Assembly: GCF_026151205.1 (NCBI RefSeq)
Contig: NC_087079.1
Span: forward strand, 9,040,635 to 9,104,634
Direction: 5' to 3'
DNA: 64,000 nucleotides
Source: Bolinopsis microptera
Lineage: Eukaryota; Ctenophora; Tentaculata; Lobata; Bolinopsidae
Position numbers and translations under genes: made by a program. The notes below the pieces were generated by a model. The model saw only the letters and a program-made list of their open reading frames with translations. It ran no database searches and had not been told where the DNA came from. Shown here one piece after another: positions 36,331 to 50,800 of the stretch. Within the stretch, counting starts at the first letter, position 1. The number at the start of each line of letters is the position of its first letter.

Positions 36331-36700
36331 AATTTCCGAGCGGCTTAATTAAGAAAACGGTAAGAGTTACGGCAGTCTCTATATTTACTAGGCGTTTTTA
36401 ATGCTAAATGTGTTTCACTTTCAGTGTTTATAAACACAAAAGCTGAGGTCCCCAGGTAATGAAACATATTAACATAATATTAATATTATGAATTGGGTCA
36501 TGCCATGTGAATTTTATATGCTAATCTGCATTCATCACGCTTTTTATACTAATAAATTATTCTTATGTAATGAGTAAGCACGAGAATTTACCTATGATAC
36601 TAATACTAATAATAATAATTAGAACCCATAGATTTATTTTTTCTGGCATTACCATTTAGTGACAAAATTCGTGCTACCCAGGGTCTGCAGGCCACCTGGC

Positions 36701-37329
<629 letters not shown>

Positions 37330-37439
37330 GGCCTGTTCCTGCTGCAGTACAGTGTACGCAGGCGAGTACAGAATTAGTAAATTAGCGCACGCGGCACAAG
37401 GCGGATTTTATTTATTGGAATCAAATATTTTGCAATAAC

Positions 37440-37790
37440 TTAAACGAATAACGTAATTGCTCATTTATTAATGATGCTGTAACTAAATTGTCCTTAGATT
37501 TTCTGGCAATTTTGCACGCTTCAACAATCTTCGGTTTCTGTCCAATGTTTTGGAAAATCACGCTAACTGTGTCAATAAGTTCTCTATATATCTCGCTCCC
37601 TTGTAACAGACCAAATACAATGACGTTGCGACTAGACTGCGGTCCTCTTCCTCGACAACACGTTTTACTACGCTTTTGAGCGTTTCCGAGCTTATGACTT
37701 GCTCAGTTGGCTGTGAATTCTTCGCCATTGGACTGTATGTTTGTGTTTTAGGTGAGTTAACAACAGATGTCTTAACGGCGTTCTTCAACG
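37440..37790 (-). pseudogene. LINE ORF1-like fragment, right arm (frameshifted)
   Basis: Inverted copy of 33794-34140 with the same CTAGT-type insertion and the same SETLKSVVKRVVEEEDRS start. It shares the frameshift, which shows the arms are duplicates of each other. Confidence 0.6.
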
Positions 37791-38684
37791 TTTCAAGTTG
37801 TTTAGTTTTACGCAGTCCGAAAGCTCTGCCTGAGCTTATCGGATAGCTTTATTCGGACGTTATTTTACCCGTACTGCAACCGGAAATAATGTGAACGGGA
37901 ATAATTTTGAGCGGACATTAAAATAAACGCGACCGCTCAATGGTCTATTTAATTACAATTTAAAACGTCCGCCAATATTCGAACGGATATTAAAATTAAA
38001 ATGAACGGACATTAAAATGAACGCTAGGGCTTAACTTGTAGTTGTAGCATTTGGCATTTGCAGCAACTATTAACTTATGTCCGTAAAAATAAAGTCCAAT
38101 AAGGACAAATTAGCGTTATTAATTATTGATCATATTAGTTGTACAACTACAATTAATATTTTGGTATTCCCCTGCATGTGTCATGGTTCCAACAGGAAAA
38201 TATTTCAATCTGCAATCCGAGTAGAATGTAAATATACTGCGATCTCTGATATATAGTTATACTGAAACATAGCCTGAGCTGCAACCGTTCACCACTACAA
38301 TTAGTGCATACCTCAATACACATTACGGCCGGATCAGGATAATGCGATCCTGAGGGCTATAATTATTAAAAGGTGTTCTCACGAGATCTCCGACACATGA
38401 ATTCTATCGATTCACCATTGAGTATGAATCAGCAATTAAACTACTGAGCTTACATATGCAGAATGATGGATGAGCACATATAATTGCCTGCTTCATAGTT
38501 TGTTCACCCAATCTATTCACCCAATGTTATTGTTACTATCAAAGCTGTGTTAGGACCATTTTCAAAAATATTTCGCCATCTATACTGTCACAATGTAAGT
38601 TTTACAATGGTACAACCTCCATAAAAATCTAAAAAAATCGGATAAAACCAACCACACTAGTGACGATGTCAATGGTCAACCTTA

Positions 38685-39190
38685 CTGGGCCGCGCTAACC
38701 CTGTCATTCCGCCTAATATCTATTCGGAATGTTAATGAACATGATAGCCTGAAGTCCCCAGGTAATGGTCAACCCTTCCAGATCATTGCTCTACGAATTA
38801 ACAAAACCCAGTAACAAAACAACGATATTATTTGTTATTTTTGATGCGAAGCAAGAATACTAGTTTGCGCGGCGCGTCAAAGCGGCGAAGTCCTCCAATT
38901 AAAATACTTTATTGTGTCGACTGTCATCTCATTTGACTGAACAATATAAGTTTTTCGTGTTTATAAATTGCAATGATCCAATATTTCGCGTCAAGTCATT
39001 CAGTAATATGTTGTTCTTTTTGTGGGTAACGCAGTTGTACCACGATGTGACCCAAATTAATTTCATTTGATCATATCCAACATCCATTTTCAGCCACGAT
39101 CAACGATACAGCCGCGCGCACTCTTATTGGGCCGCGCTCAGCCTGTCATTCCGCCAAATTTCTATTTATGAACATGATAGCCTGAGGTCC
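38685..39190. repeat. pair of GGGCCGCGCT...GTCATTCCG direct repeats
   Basis: GGGCCGCGCTAACCCTGTCA (38688) and GGGCCGCGCTCAGCCTGTCA (39129) head two related stretches that both run through ATTCCGCC, ATGAACATGATAGCCTGA and (A/G)GTCCC. A related GCTGAGGTCCCCAGGTAATG lies at about 36440. The region to 39380 is rich in GCGCGC. It is probably a fragment of an unidentified repeat; the 68-codon frame at 39202-39408 has no recognisable domain. Confidence 0.6.
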
Positions 39191-39409
39191 CTTGATTCAC
39201 GATGTCAATCCTTCGCAGCTCGGTGAGGCACAGTGGTGCATCTCGCCGATCTACCGGCGAGAAGCATTATTTGATGCGCGCGCGACCCAGTAGTGCATCG
39301 CGCTACAAGAGGTCCCCAGATAACGCGGCGCGCACTCATGATGCGCGGCGGGGCTGCAACAAGTGCAAAGTAACAAGTGATACCCTACAATGTCAAATGT
39401 ATACATAGT

Positions 39410-40577
39410 ATTAAAGTATTTATTTGTAAAATAATTATAACTTCGCGTCGGTAGACAGTATAGTAATAATAATCAAAGCTTCATGAATGTGCAATTCTGC
39501 ACTTACCAGGCCAGTCAATCCCCAAACATAACATACTAATTATACCATGCGCGGCGCTCTTTCTGAAATTTTGTTTTCCGCCTCAGTACAATAAAGTATA
39601 AACCTAGAAGTCCATTACACTTATCAGTTATAGCTTAAGGGTCTGGAAGATACTGATAGCTCATCTGACCCACCATGCCCTTATCTTAGAAATTATAGAG
39701 GATGCCGACCAGACGGCAGACAAGAATGATTTATGACTTAACGATTCACCTAACCATGTGCTTTCGCGCCACTGCAAGCGCAAGGGCTCTGGATACAGCA
39801 AACTTAACGACGTGAAAGCAAAAAGCACTTTTGAATTCCATCACACGAAATCTGTTTTTAAAATCATACACTTTAAATTTGGTCGTCCAAAAAAGAGATT
39901 TCAAAATAAATAAATCAGTCTTTTACAGTAATCCCGGGTTTAAACAAATTTTGTCGAAATATCATTATATAAAGACACATAATCTAAAATTGTTCAGAAG
40001 AACTGCATAAAATTCTCAAATCAACACGTTTACCAACAAAATGTCTGACACTAATAATCTCTTCTACGTTTGGAAAAATTCGTAGGTCATAATTCAACAA
40101 AAGTTCACATCAATTAAAGTGTACCAACAATCAATCAGCTATGGTTTGTGAAAAAAAAACACAATTCACAATGAAAAAGTTGTCACTTGTCAAACACGCC
40201 AGTAGTAAGCACAATAACTCAGTAATCTTTTGGGGGAGGGGAAACTTTTTTTGCAAAGGTTGTCTGCAGCTTGATAATCAATGTTTAGTCATTAAAGTAA
40301 GGGAACACGATTGCTAAGTTGTGCAGGCTTTCTACAAACATCAATCACAGCAAAAAACAATGAACAAAGTGAATATCCAGTCACAGTTAAGATTAACCAT
40401 TGGTAAGGGGAGGTGGTGCATATAACAGTAGTAAGTTCTAGAAAGTTCCAAATGGTATGGCTATAAAATGGTATGCAATTGCACCTCCTACTTACAAAAT
40501 GCGTATCATAGGCTGAAAGTAAAATCATAATGTAAACCGCTACCCCACAAAACATCATCTATATTTATACTAAGCTG
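39410..40577. other. 3' flank of the TBC gene
   Basis: This stretch contains the 3' untranslated region of the TBC gene on the minus strand (from 40577 downwards) and intergenic DNA. I could not pick a polyadenylation signal with confidence. The 88-codon minus frame at 40292-40558 starts right after the TBC stop and lies in the likely untranslated region. Confidence 0.45.
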
Positions 40578-41897
40578 CTATCTAATGTTCGTATTGATTG
40601 GGCTTTGATTGTGGAAAAATTGATAAATAACCGGTTCACTTCTCAAGGAGAAATTTAAAACTTGAAAAGGAAGCTCCCACTCCTCCTCACTCTCTATTGT
40701 CTTGTTGTTCTGATTCAGACCCTGAGCATGAGGCTGTGCTCCTTTGTTATTGTTATTGTTATTGTTATTTTTAGTCACTCCTGGTGACACTCCAGTCTCA
40801 ATAGTGGGAAGTGCTGGAGCAGATTTGTCCTGGATGCTATTACAGCTGACCATGGTCACTAAAGTGGCCTGTGGCGTGAGTTTAGGTCTGGTTCTTTGAC
40901 CGGTGTTGAAGTTGAGATGTTCATCAGACTGATTATCTGGCGTTTCGTTTTTACCTTCTGAAAGTAGGTCGGCTGCCTCTTCTGAGTTTTCTGTCTGTTC
41001 CCCCTCTGATTGCTGTTCTGTCTGTTCTCCCTTTAGATTGTCTGTTTGTAAGGAGCTGAGCCCGGAACTGGTCGGTAAAGTGATCTCCTCAGATAGTTGG
41101 CAAAGAGTCTCCACAGCATCATACCCAACTTCAGTGTCACTCGAGGCTCCACCTCCTTCAGAGGAGACAACCTCTGTGTTCTGTTGAGATGGTGGTGTTG
41201 GCAACCACTCACCAGCTTCTCCCATCTTGGTGACCTGAGCTCCGAATCTCCCGATGGCGCTGTAGATCTCAATAACGCTAGCTTCATCGTCTGGATACAG
41301 TCCATACAGACTCTTCCAGAGCTGGATAAACTGCTTCTGTTTTATCGGAGGCGTGTGAGAGGACTCCACCAGACTCACCAGCTGCGATGCCATGTTCGGG
41401 TACCGCCTGATTCCCACTGTCTTCCAGTACCGGGCTGGTCGCTCCGCAGATAGGGTGGACAGAAGCGCTGGGTCTGGTTCCGAGTCAGTTGAGCTCTGAG
41501 AGACAAACCCGTGGTCAGAGCAGGAGTCTCCACTACTGTTGTATGCACTGCAGTCACTTCCGCGCTTTTCTCCCATTTGGTCGCTGTAAGATTTCTCCAC
41601 CACTGCCGCTCTCTCCCTCTCCTCCAAGTGCATGTAGTAGAACAGCTTCAGCTTCTGGTCCAGAGATCCGTTGCACATGATGTCGAACCCAAAGACTGTC
41701 TCGTGGAACTCCACTAGCCCATCTTTGTCACTGTCCAACACGACGAATAACCTGCCAGCCAGGACACTGTCCAAACAGCCTCGACCCCAGGGTGAGAGCT
41801 GGGTGAACAGCTCGCAGTACCTCTCCATATCCACTACAAACTTCCCCGATATGTGGTTGTTTCCTTTTGTGCTCTGACTCATCTTCCGTCGGCATTC
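40578..41897 (-). CDS. TBC1D8/9-like terminal exon, EF-hand and C-terminus
   Basis: 1320 coding bases from acceptor CCCCAG|GAATG to a TAG stop at 40578-40580. A canonical EF-hand loop, DSDKDGLVEFHE, lies at 41700-41735, with Asp at positions 1, 3 and 5, Gly at 6 and Glu at 12. A long Ser/Glu-rich, probably disordered region follows, including an Asn run (NNNNNNNN, AAC/AAT repeat near 40750-40775). The protein ends in SEPVIYQFFHNQSPINTNIR, which matches the family's conserved EPALVKYFDKP-like tail. The internal ATG at 41882 is not the start; the acceptor at 41898 and frame continuity show it is an exon. Confidence 0.94.
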   Translation of the reverse strand, partial: ECRRKMSQSTKGNNHISGKFVVDMERYCELFTQLSPWGRGCLDSVLAGRLFVVLDSDKDGLVEFHETVFGFDIMCNGSLDQKLKLFYYMHLEERERAAVVEKSYSDQMGEKRGSDCSAYNSSGDSCSDHGFVSQSSTDSEPDPALLSTLSAERPARYWKTVGIRRYPNMASQLVSLVESSHTPPIKQKQFIQLWKSLYGLYPDDEASVIEIYSAIGRFGAQVTKMGEAGEWLPTPPSQQNTEVVSSEGGGASSDTEVGYDAVETLCQLSEEITLPTSSGLSSLQTDNLKGEQTEQQSEGEQTENSEEAADLLSEGKNETPDNQSDEHLNFNTGQRTRPKLTPQATLVTMVSCNSIQDKSAPALPTIETGVSPGVTKNNNNNNNNKGAQPHAQGLNQNNKTIESEEEWELPFQVLNFSLRSEPVIYQFFHNQSPINTNIR

Positions 41898-44800
41898 CTG
41901 GGGATTATTGTTCTATTAGGTACTTACTTAATTGACGGTTTTATCAAAGTAATTACTGTGATAACCTTATAATTACAAGTAATATTCCCTATTTTATAGG
42001 TGGCTTGACAAAGAAAAGTGCACTACCTCGCCATAATAGTGACATCAGGGATTTATATGTACCTGGAATTTGCGGTAGAGGAAGTCAATCTCGTGAGGTT
42101 GAAATGAGGTTATACCTCGAACACTGCGCAGAACACTTCTCTTATCTTGGTCCTCTATAGACTGTACTACCTGATAAGGAGAATTGTTAGGATCTTTACA
42201 TTAATTTCATGTTTGGAGCCATAATAAACCAACCAATATTGGGAAGTTTGACGTTTTAATACAAAGTAAGCGTTGAAGAAAGAACGACAAGCGACCAAAT
42301 ACGTCAATACGATTTATCCGGGAAAGCTTTATAATCATATTTGGTCAAGGGCGTTATAACGTTTGTCAGGGTGTATAACGGTTATCTTAATCAAATACAT
42401 TTTTATTGTTCAAAAAGCTTTATATTCATATTAGATCAAAGGCTGTCTAACGGTCCTTTTAATCAAATGACATTTAATAGTATAACCTGTCCAATGCCAG
42501 GAATAGAAATGACATTATCATTATGGCCTCCAACCCCCTGTCAAGTTATTAAATATATAACTTTTCACTCACTTCATTTCACTCATTCACTTTATATTTT
42601 ATTACCACAGTATCTGCCAAAACCAACATGGCCTAAGTAGAGAGGGGCCTTGACGTTGTTTCCCGCTTGGCCCTGCATCCCAAGCTGACGGTTGGCCTCC
42701 ACTCTAAAGAAACTTACCTTCAGTGGAGGCCGATGGTCAACAATTAGCGATGTAAGAGCTTGGCGAGTACAAATCCTGACCTCCTTTTACACCTTTGGGA
42801 CGACTTTCGCAAATGCGAGAGGAATGACCCCGAGGAGGGCTCCATTGGTTTTAGTAGGTTGCATATTATTTAAAAAAAAAAAAAAAGAAAAAAAAAAAAA
42901 AAAAAAAAGTTATTAAATATATAAATTTTTTACAACACACATTTCCTCACCTTGAGTCGCTCCGAGTTACGTAAGTTCTCCACGTGAGTCATTGAGATGT
43001 GCCCGAAGTTCCGGTAACTCATTGAGATTAGGAGTCCTATTTCGACTGATTTTGAGGAGATGGTCTGAGAAAAAGGGGACGTGTTTCATTAACTGTAAAC
43101 TAGTTTAATACATGAAGCTATCAAGCGCAATCAGAACACAATAATAATCGCTAACAACTAAATTAATGAACGATTACATCACATTTCACAACAATAAAAT
43201 CATTACAGAGACAGAGATATAGTAAGAAATAAATTATCAGTAATATCTTTATACCTGTATCTGTAAAGGAGAGTCCTTGTTGCAGATGCTCTCTGTGAAC
43301 TCAGTGAGAAGCTGCATGGCCTCCCCATCATCATGCACCTCCAGTAGTGCTGCCTGGTTGTATTGCAGGATCTGTATTGCTATCTGGAACAGGAACTTTG
43401 TACCTGTGGGACTGGTGGTTATTGGCTGTGATAAAGTGGTGAGCTACAGTTGGAACCATTATAAATAATCAATATCGATCAAGATGTACATTACAATTCA
43501 TTCTTAAATAAGTCTTCAAGCTTGAATATTTAAAATACTTAATTAAACATACCCTCGTAAAAGAAGGAGTCCACAATGTGGATAGCAGAGGAGAAAGGAA
43601 CAATGGAGAGGAAGAGAGTAAGGAACCAAGACATGGTAACCATCTTCAGTACTCCCAGATTAGCCAGATGTCGGTGTAAATCCGGTAAGTTCTCTTTCAG
43701 CAATATCTCGAAGACATTCTGATCCACAATAGCTCCCACGACCTTCTTGTTATAATAGTCAGGAAGTAGTCGCTCCACAACAGCTACCAGCAGCCAGAAG
43801 GACTCCTCTTCCGAGCCGTACAGAAGAAACACACTGGCTATCATATTCATAGCTTGACAGTATCCCACGTTGGAATTGTAGAGGGCGTAAGAGAGTAAGA
43901 CCCGTCTCAGAGCGTCAATACCTTTCTCAGATTGGTAGGCTGGGTGTTCTGGTAACGACCTGGACGGGAGGAGTTGTTTAGAGTTCTGGTCGGAAACTGT
44001 TTCGTACAATCTCTAAATGGTTTCTAATTAGAGTCAGTATTCTGCTGTGTACAGTAGTTTTTATCAGTCAATGTATGTTTCCAGTCCGAATTTAACCTAA
44101 AAGGCATCACCAATATTTAGACCGTACGTGTTTTAGAACCGTACGTGTTTTTGGAGACTCTAAATTAACACCGGTATGACGTTAATAGCTAAACTAATAA
44201 CTGTTGTAACCGGATAACCGAGCAACAACAGATGCAGATAGACCTAAACATTGTTCATTCTCAAAATTGCAAAGTAACCCAATAAGTAAAAACATGGGCT
44301 TAGACTTGAAATGTCGTTTTTATTTAAAAATCAAGAGACTTGGCGAAATGTTAGTTTTTTAACAGTTTTATTATTATTTTAATTGATTGATGGGCAAGCA
44401 AGCATGGATCCATATCATAACATGCATATGGATAATCGCCTCTGGTTAGAGTTAATATGAACACGACACACATCATTCAAAGAGAGTATGACAATTTAGA
44501 ATATTGCACATCCTGCAATTCAATACTATTTATTGATGTAGCGGTGATTAACAATAATTTAATAATCACAAATCATATTACCACATGATATATCACTGTC
44601 ACGTTGTGCTAGCTCAGTCTAGTCGGTCAAATAAAGGTTTATTAAAAGTTGAAATTTATTATGTCGCGCGATGTTTCTACAAATATATTTTTAGCGCGTT
44701 ACATATATTCCATTGCCGCGTAATTCCAGGATAGGACACACGAATGAACAAAATAAAAGAATTTTGCACCGCTATTCTTGATTTGATGAGCGACAATATG

Positions 44801-47800
44801 GCCTTGAAATCGGTACTGTCAATATGTATAACACCAACCATGCTGATAAACAAGTCAGTTCTGATTTTATTAATTGCACAGAGTGTAGCAAGCTATACAT
44901 TGCACCAGCATGAACTATAACAGACCTCCAATTATACAGCAGTTACTATTGCGGCATTGTATGTATAGCCACCATTGTCATTTCACCAATAGAATGAAGA
45001 ATATAATTACACTCATGCAGCTCACCTGTGCAGGTCTCTTTCGATCTCATCAGCGACAATGGGCGACACATTGCCCGATTTCTCTACCAGCATGTCGTAT
45101 TTTCCCCGGTATTTCTCCATGTCGAATATAGCTCCGGACAGAATTAACCACATCTCAGCTCTCAGCTTGTCTGGTATACCATGAGATATCAACTCTTGGA
45201 GCCTGGGGAGATCTTAGCTATTAAATAATGTAGTATATAAATTTAGAGCTCACCTACTGCTAAAGATCAAAGAGGTGGGGCAATGATCACATACTTGATC
45301 AAACAATTGATCACATACTCTTACTCAACATGCCCAGATCATAATAAATTTTGCAATATCTTCTAGAAGCTTGTAGAAGCTAAGTTGTTGCACCATTGAC
45401 AGTTTGACACCAACTTTTAATGAAAGGGACAAATTCACATTTTAACCTTGATCATAATCGATGAAATATGTCAAATAACCGCTACCTATGAATTTACTTA
45501 TTAGGTAGCAAATTTGTCACAATATCCCGCAAGCTGCACACCTACAACTTTCTGCGAAATACTGGAATATTCTCCGAACATTCAACTAATATTGAAGATA
45601 AAATTATGAATTGTGAGAGCTCACCTTTTAGTCCGGTACATACAGACTCCTCTACCATACTCAGAGAAATGTAGCTGCCAGAGATGCTCCTTTACAGCTT
45701 GTCTGGGCGAGATTATGTCTACAAACTGGACCTGTTGGATATTTTACATTATTACAGGAAGTAACAGGTTATATTGTTTAACCATTCAGTCACCCTTCAA
45801 ACTGCTCTGTCACAGCTATAAAGTGAACCTCTGCACTCTGAAGTAGTAGTGACACAATTTTGATTCAACAGAGCAATGGAGCAGTTTGACTCAAACTGAG
45901 TTTGAGTTAAGGGGCTATGAACTAAACAACAAGTTGTTTTTTAGTGGGAGAATATTCAATAATGATTAAATTAATGTAATTTCTCACCACAACATAGAGC
46001 CTGCAGGGAAACAAGTAGTTACAGTAGAGCATAAATCTAGAGATGTCATTTACTGAGGTACACAGCTTACTACGAATGTGCTACTGAATCACTTGACCAT
46101 TACATTGCAACCCGGTGAGAGTGAGACAGCCTATTACATTATTACAAAGTTCGGTTGAACGACTTTCTAACCCCTGCTAGATTATTATATTAAATAACCA
46201 CCTATATTATTAAATAACCACCCAACTGACATCTCCGAACCGTCTGCCGTCACGTCTTAAATATCTCTTAAAGCAGGTTACCCCGTCATAATTAGAGGGG
46301 GGTTCTTGAACCTGATTATGACGATACAAATTAACCATGTAACAGTCTCTCTCCCTCATGTTCAGGTCAAATTAGCATAATATGCAGATTCGCAGAATAA
46401 TGACAGCTTGCGAAGTTTAGTGCAGATTCCGTGACCTAAACCAGTATAATGGTGCCCCGATAATAGCTGAACCGTAATTATAAACCCCAGGCTATTAGTA
46501 TCTCAGACGGGCACTACTTGTTAACTTGAGCAGAGCGTTTATAATATCCTGCACAAATCTGCACTCAGCACTCTCTGTACAGTGCACAGTGCACAGTGCA
46601 CAGTGCACAGTGCACAGTGCACAGTGCACAATAACCATTAACCATTAACCATGATAGCAGGGTGATTACTTTATAGAACAGTTATGTTACACAACATAAC
46701 ATATTCACCATACCACTGTACTTATACCTTTATACACCACGTCAACTACTCAACTAGTAGTGTTACAGTAGACTGCACTTACTGGACAATGGCAGCTTGT
46801 AAGCTCGGTTTGTAAGCAGGTACGGTGCTTTCAAGGCACTTGGTGTGGTTGTGCTAAAATCCCCACCACCGCTATAAATTTCTTTATTGCAACAGCGTAT
46901 TGCTTAACATTTCGTCATAGTAATTGTGTTAGTAGACTGGTAGACAATGCTTTAAGGGTGATAGGGGGTGGTTGGAGCGTGCTGCAAGGGGCGGACAAAC
47001 TGACAGACAAACAGACAAACAGACAGTACATACCTGTAGACCACGCTCCGTTGGTGAGAGAGGTTTGATGCTATCAGTAGCTGTAGAGTTGTGCAGAAAG
47101 TCTGATATCTTACAACAGAGATAGTCTCGCTGGGGAACACTCCCAAACATGAACGTTATCTTGTTCTTAGCTGTAATGTGCAGAGCGTCCGGACACACTG
47201 AGCTATCGACCTGATAAAAGAGGAACATTTAAATCACGTGATCAGGTATATGCAGCATTCTCGGGAGAATCCAATCAAGAGTTTAAAATATGAAGCGTGT
47301 TAATTCGCGAGATTTGCCATTTACCCTCAACCACTGTCATTATGTCGGTAGTTAATCTCGAGCAAAGTGACAGTTCCGATGGATGATAAATCTCGACCAG
47401 CTTGATATCTCAACGTCTTAAGAGCATAATTAATTTTATGTCGCATGCGTGACAAAGTATACTGCATATAATCTGTCATTTCTTAATTCCCTCTCCTTAG
47501 TAGCTGGCGAGAGGAAACTGATAACTCTTATATACTTATATATGATTGGAACGTATTCCCTTACAATACACGCTTAGCAAAGGACAAATTAGGTTTGTAG
47601 CTACCGAATATTGATAGCAGCAAGCCTCAGAATCAACTGAGGTTAACTGAGGTTAACAACACGAAAATGAGGTAATGATACTTTACAAAAATACAAAAAA
47701 CTAACCTTTTCAACTACTGCTATTTCCTTCATGGGGATGATGACTTTACATCTGATGTCGTATTTAGAAATGAAGCATAAGTAAGAGGGGCTGCAGTATA

Positions 47801-50800
47801 ACCGTCCTAAACGATAATAAATGTTAACCAATATTTCAAACTTTCAAAACATGTTACAAAAGTGACAATAATCAGCAGAATATTAGCATTTTATAATCTT
47901 ATAAAAATACTATTACTAACCAACAAATCAGTCAATTAATTATATCTAAAAACATTATCAATAGCCAATTAAGCAATTAAGAGTTAATTACCAGGCACAT
48001 CAGATTTAGTGTAAGGGAACCAGAGGTTGCAGTTGACAAACCCGTCGAGCCGCTCCCACAAGGGCAGGTTAAACCTCTTACAGTATCCTTCACTCTGGGC
48101 TTTCGCGTCAATGTACTGCTTAACGTAGTTTTTATCTAGGGTGTGGCTAAGTTAGTTACGGTTATCAATTAGCAAAGTATTTACCTAGGGGTTAACATAT
48201 GGTATAAAAGCTTGGCTTGCACAGTTAACTGTCGTCATAAGGAAGCAACTGGAATGATGATCATGTTAATTGGGGGTGTGTTCAAAATGATGACTATGTT
48301 TGGTGGTATGCATGGAATGATGACTATGTTTGGTGGTATCATGAAGAACGCGCCAGATAATAATAAGATGTAAACCTCTGACTACAGATTGCTCCAAGAT
48401 CTTGCAAAACAAGATCTTGCTAAACAACAAGCAGTGCTTAGTTTGTGTTCAGTTTATTTCAGAGTTGGTACTAAGTTAAGACTTAAAGATCGTTCAGATA
48501 AATTCATACAATAAAGAAATGATTAAGAAATATCAAATCCTGTAACCAGACAGTTTGGGGCTTTTAAAAAATCATTTTAACATTTTAGTAGTCTGTGATC
48601 GAGCTTATATGATACTGTTATATAATGATGCATATAATTATAATTTAGAGTTCAACAGTGATGCAAGAAGAGAACGGTATTAGAATAACCTGCACAATCA
48701 GAATTTTGTAGAATTTATGATTATTTATAAGATTCCAGGAATCGAGATCTTCAAAGAATTCTATTAGCAACAGCCACTAGCCAGTGTGCGCTATTGAAAT
48801 ACGCACCCGAGAGAGAATTATGTTAATTTAAGGGTCAGGACGATTATATTTTATTAGATTATTGCAGTTAGATATTATAAGGTTGTACAGTTGCAATTAA
48901 TATTCCGCCCAATCTAACCTAGGTACTAGAGCAATATCACGAAGAATATGCAGCAGATATTTTCTATTTTCCAGATAATCAAGCTGTTCAACCTGGACAA
49001 CTTAATAAAATTATAGATTTTAAAAGAAATAGTGATGTCAAGGTAAATAAGATGGAAATATACATATTAACAGAAAATAACTCCATATTAAACGACAGGT
49101 TACAATGATGCTGTTCTGGTTATTAGGGCTCTTAAAGCCAGTACGGCGGAGAACTGTGGACTTATATTTAGATGCTCACTGCACATTGTATGGGCACTTG
49201 GCACTGGGCACTGGGCAGCGTGGCTGAGTTGCATCATAATAAAATGTATGTAATGAGCATGCAGCTGGAGTACTGGTGTAGGTCTGACTCTAAGTCTAAC
49301 TCTAAGTCTAACACTAAGTAATAGTCTCTAATATAATGGTTTACTCATTGTTTGTGTTTTGTCATTATCTTAAACAATGGGAGAAGTTATAACAATTGGA
49401 CAAGAAACATTAAAACTAATTCAGTACCAGGAATGACCTTGCAAGTCAAAGGACTAACGCGAACAGTTGTATTGTATTGGATTAAAAGTTAAGATTAACT
49501 CGGAGCCAGTAAATTCGGGACCAGTAAACTTGGAGCCAGTAAAGTATTATTTTAAGACAGCTATAGTTCATACTTCATTATGCAGTCCAACTAATTATAA
49601 TTTGTGTAGCCAAAGTTCTCAGGTAATTGGCAAAATGTTCCTCCGTATTAGCGTATGTTCCTCCGTATTGGCGTATTACCACAGGAATGCAAATTTGTAA
49701 CTAGCATGTTGATGCTGTCCACCGCAGCGCTATTCTGCCTAGACTCTTATTTCGGTGTGGTCGCATCAAATGATCTATGTACTTTGTATGTACATGTATT
49801 ATTTAGATAATTTAATGTATATAGATCGTTTAATTTTATGTATATGTTTAGTACAGGAGCTAACCTTACTACAAGTTTAGATTATTACAGAAAGTGGTAA
49901 CATGGTGGTAAAAGTGGTACAGAAATTAAAATCTAAAATTACCATTGTTCATGATCTCCTCGTCAAACTTGTAATAATCATTCTTATCTTCCACTCCGTT
50001 CAACAAACTCTTAACTGCCATCTTGCTCAACTCCTGGGACAAATAATTTCTATTTAGTACATTGGCGTAAAACTAAAACTTTGAATTGGAAACCAGAAAC
50101 TAACAGATTGAAATAGGACAAATCCAGTGCTAGTTAAAAGAAGACAAATCTCACCTGAACTAAGTGAAGAGTTTCCTCCAAGTTAAAGAAGAAGAGGAAA
50201 GCGTGTCGTTCTGTTCTGGTTAGTATCTTGAAACCTCCAGATATCTTCTCTATTCCTACTAGTTCGGTCCAGGGGATACAGTGCTGAACTGTCTTACCTG
50301 TCATTAAATTAATTAGTTGTAAAACATTTTTAAAGTTGTTTTTTAGTTTATATGCTCCTTTACAAGTAAGCGATTAATTCACACCAAAAATGTATGTAAT
50401 AATGACAACAGACACGCGGATTCTGTTACGTTTGTAGCAGTCGAAATATTTTGGATTTTGAAACCTACACTTTTTACTTTTTAAAAACTTTTTACTTTTT
50501 TTCCCATAACAATTTCCTTTATTGCTTATCTTACGCTGAGTAATTATAATCTTACCTAGGAAGTAAGAGTGAAATGAGAGATGTCGTAGCGAGAGGTAGA
50601 GCCAGCCCTGCTTCGGGAAATTACCTACAAGAACATGCGTGTTATGTTACATAAGATTAACTGTTTACATCCAAAAGTACAGACATGTTTACTTTTGGAA
50701 TTATTTCAAAACAACAGAGATAATTAAAATACATGACGCATCCTGATACACTTTCTAAATATTCAGATAGTACTGGCAACTCAGCAAGGGATAACAGTTA

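Noticed and set aside
40292-40558. Hydrophobic 88-codon minus-strand frame next to the TBC stop
   Set aside because: It begins just after the TBC stop codon, most likely within the 3' untranslated region, and has no homology that I recognise.
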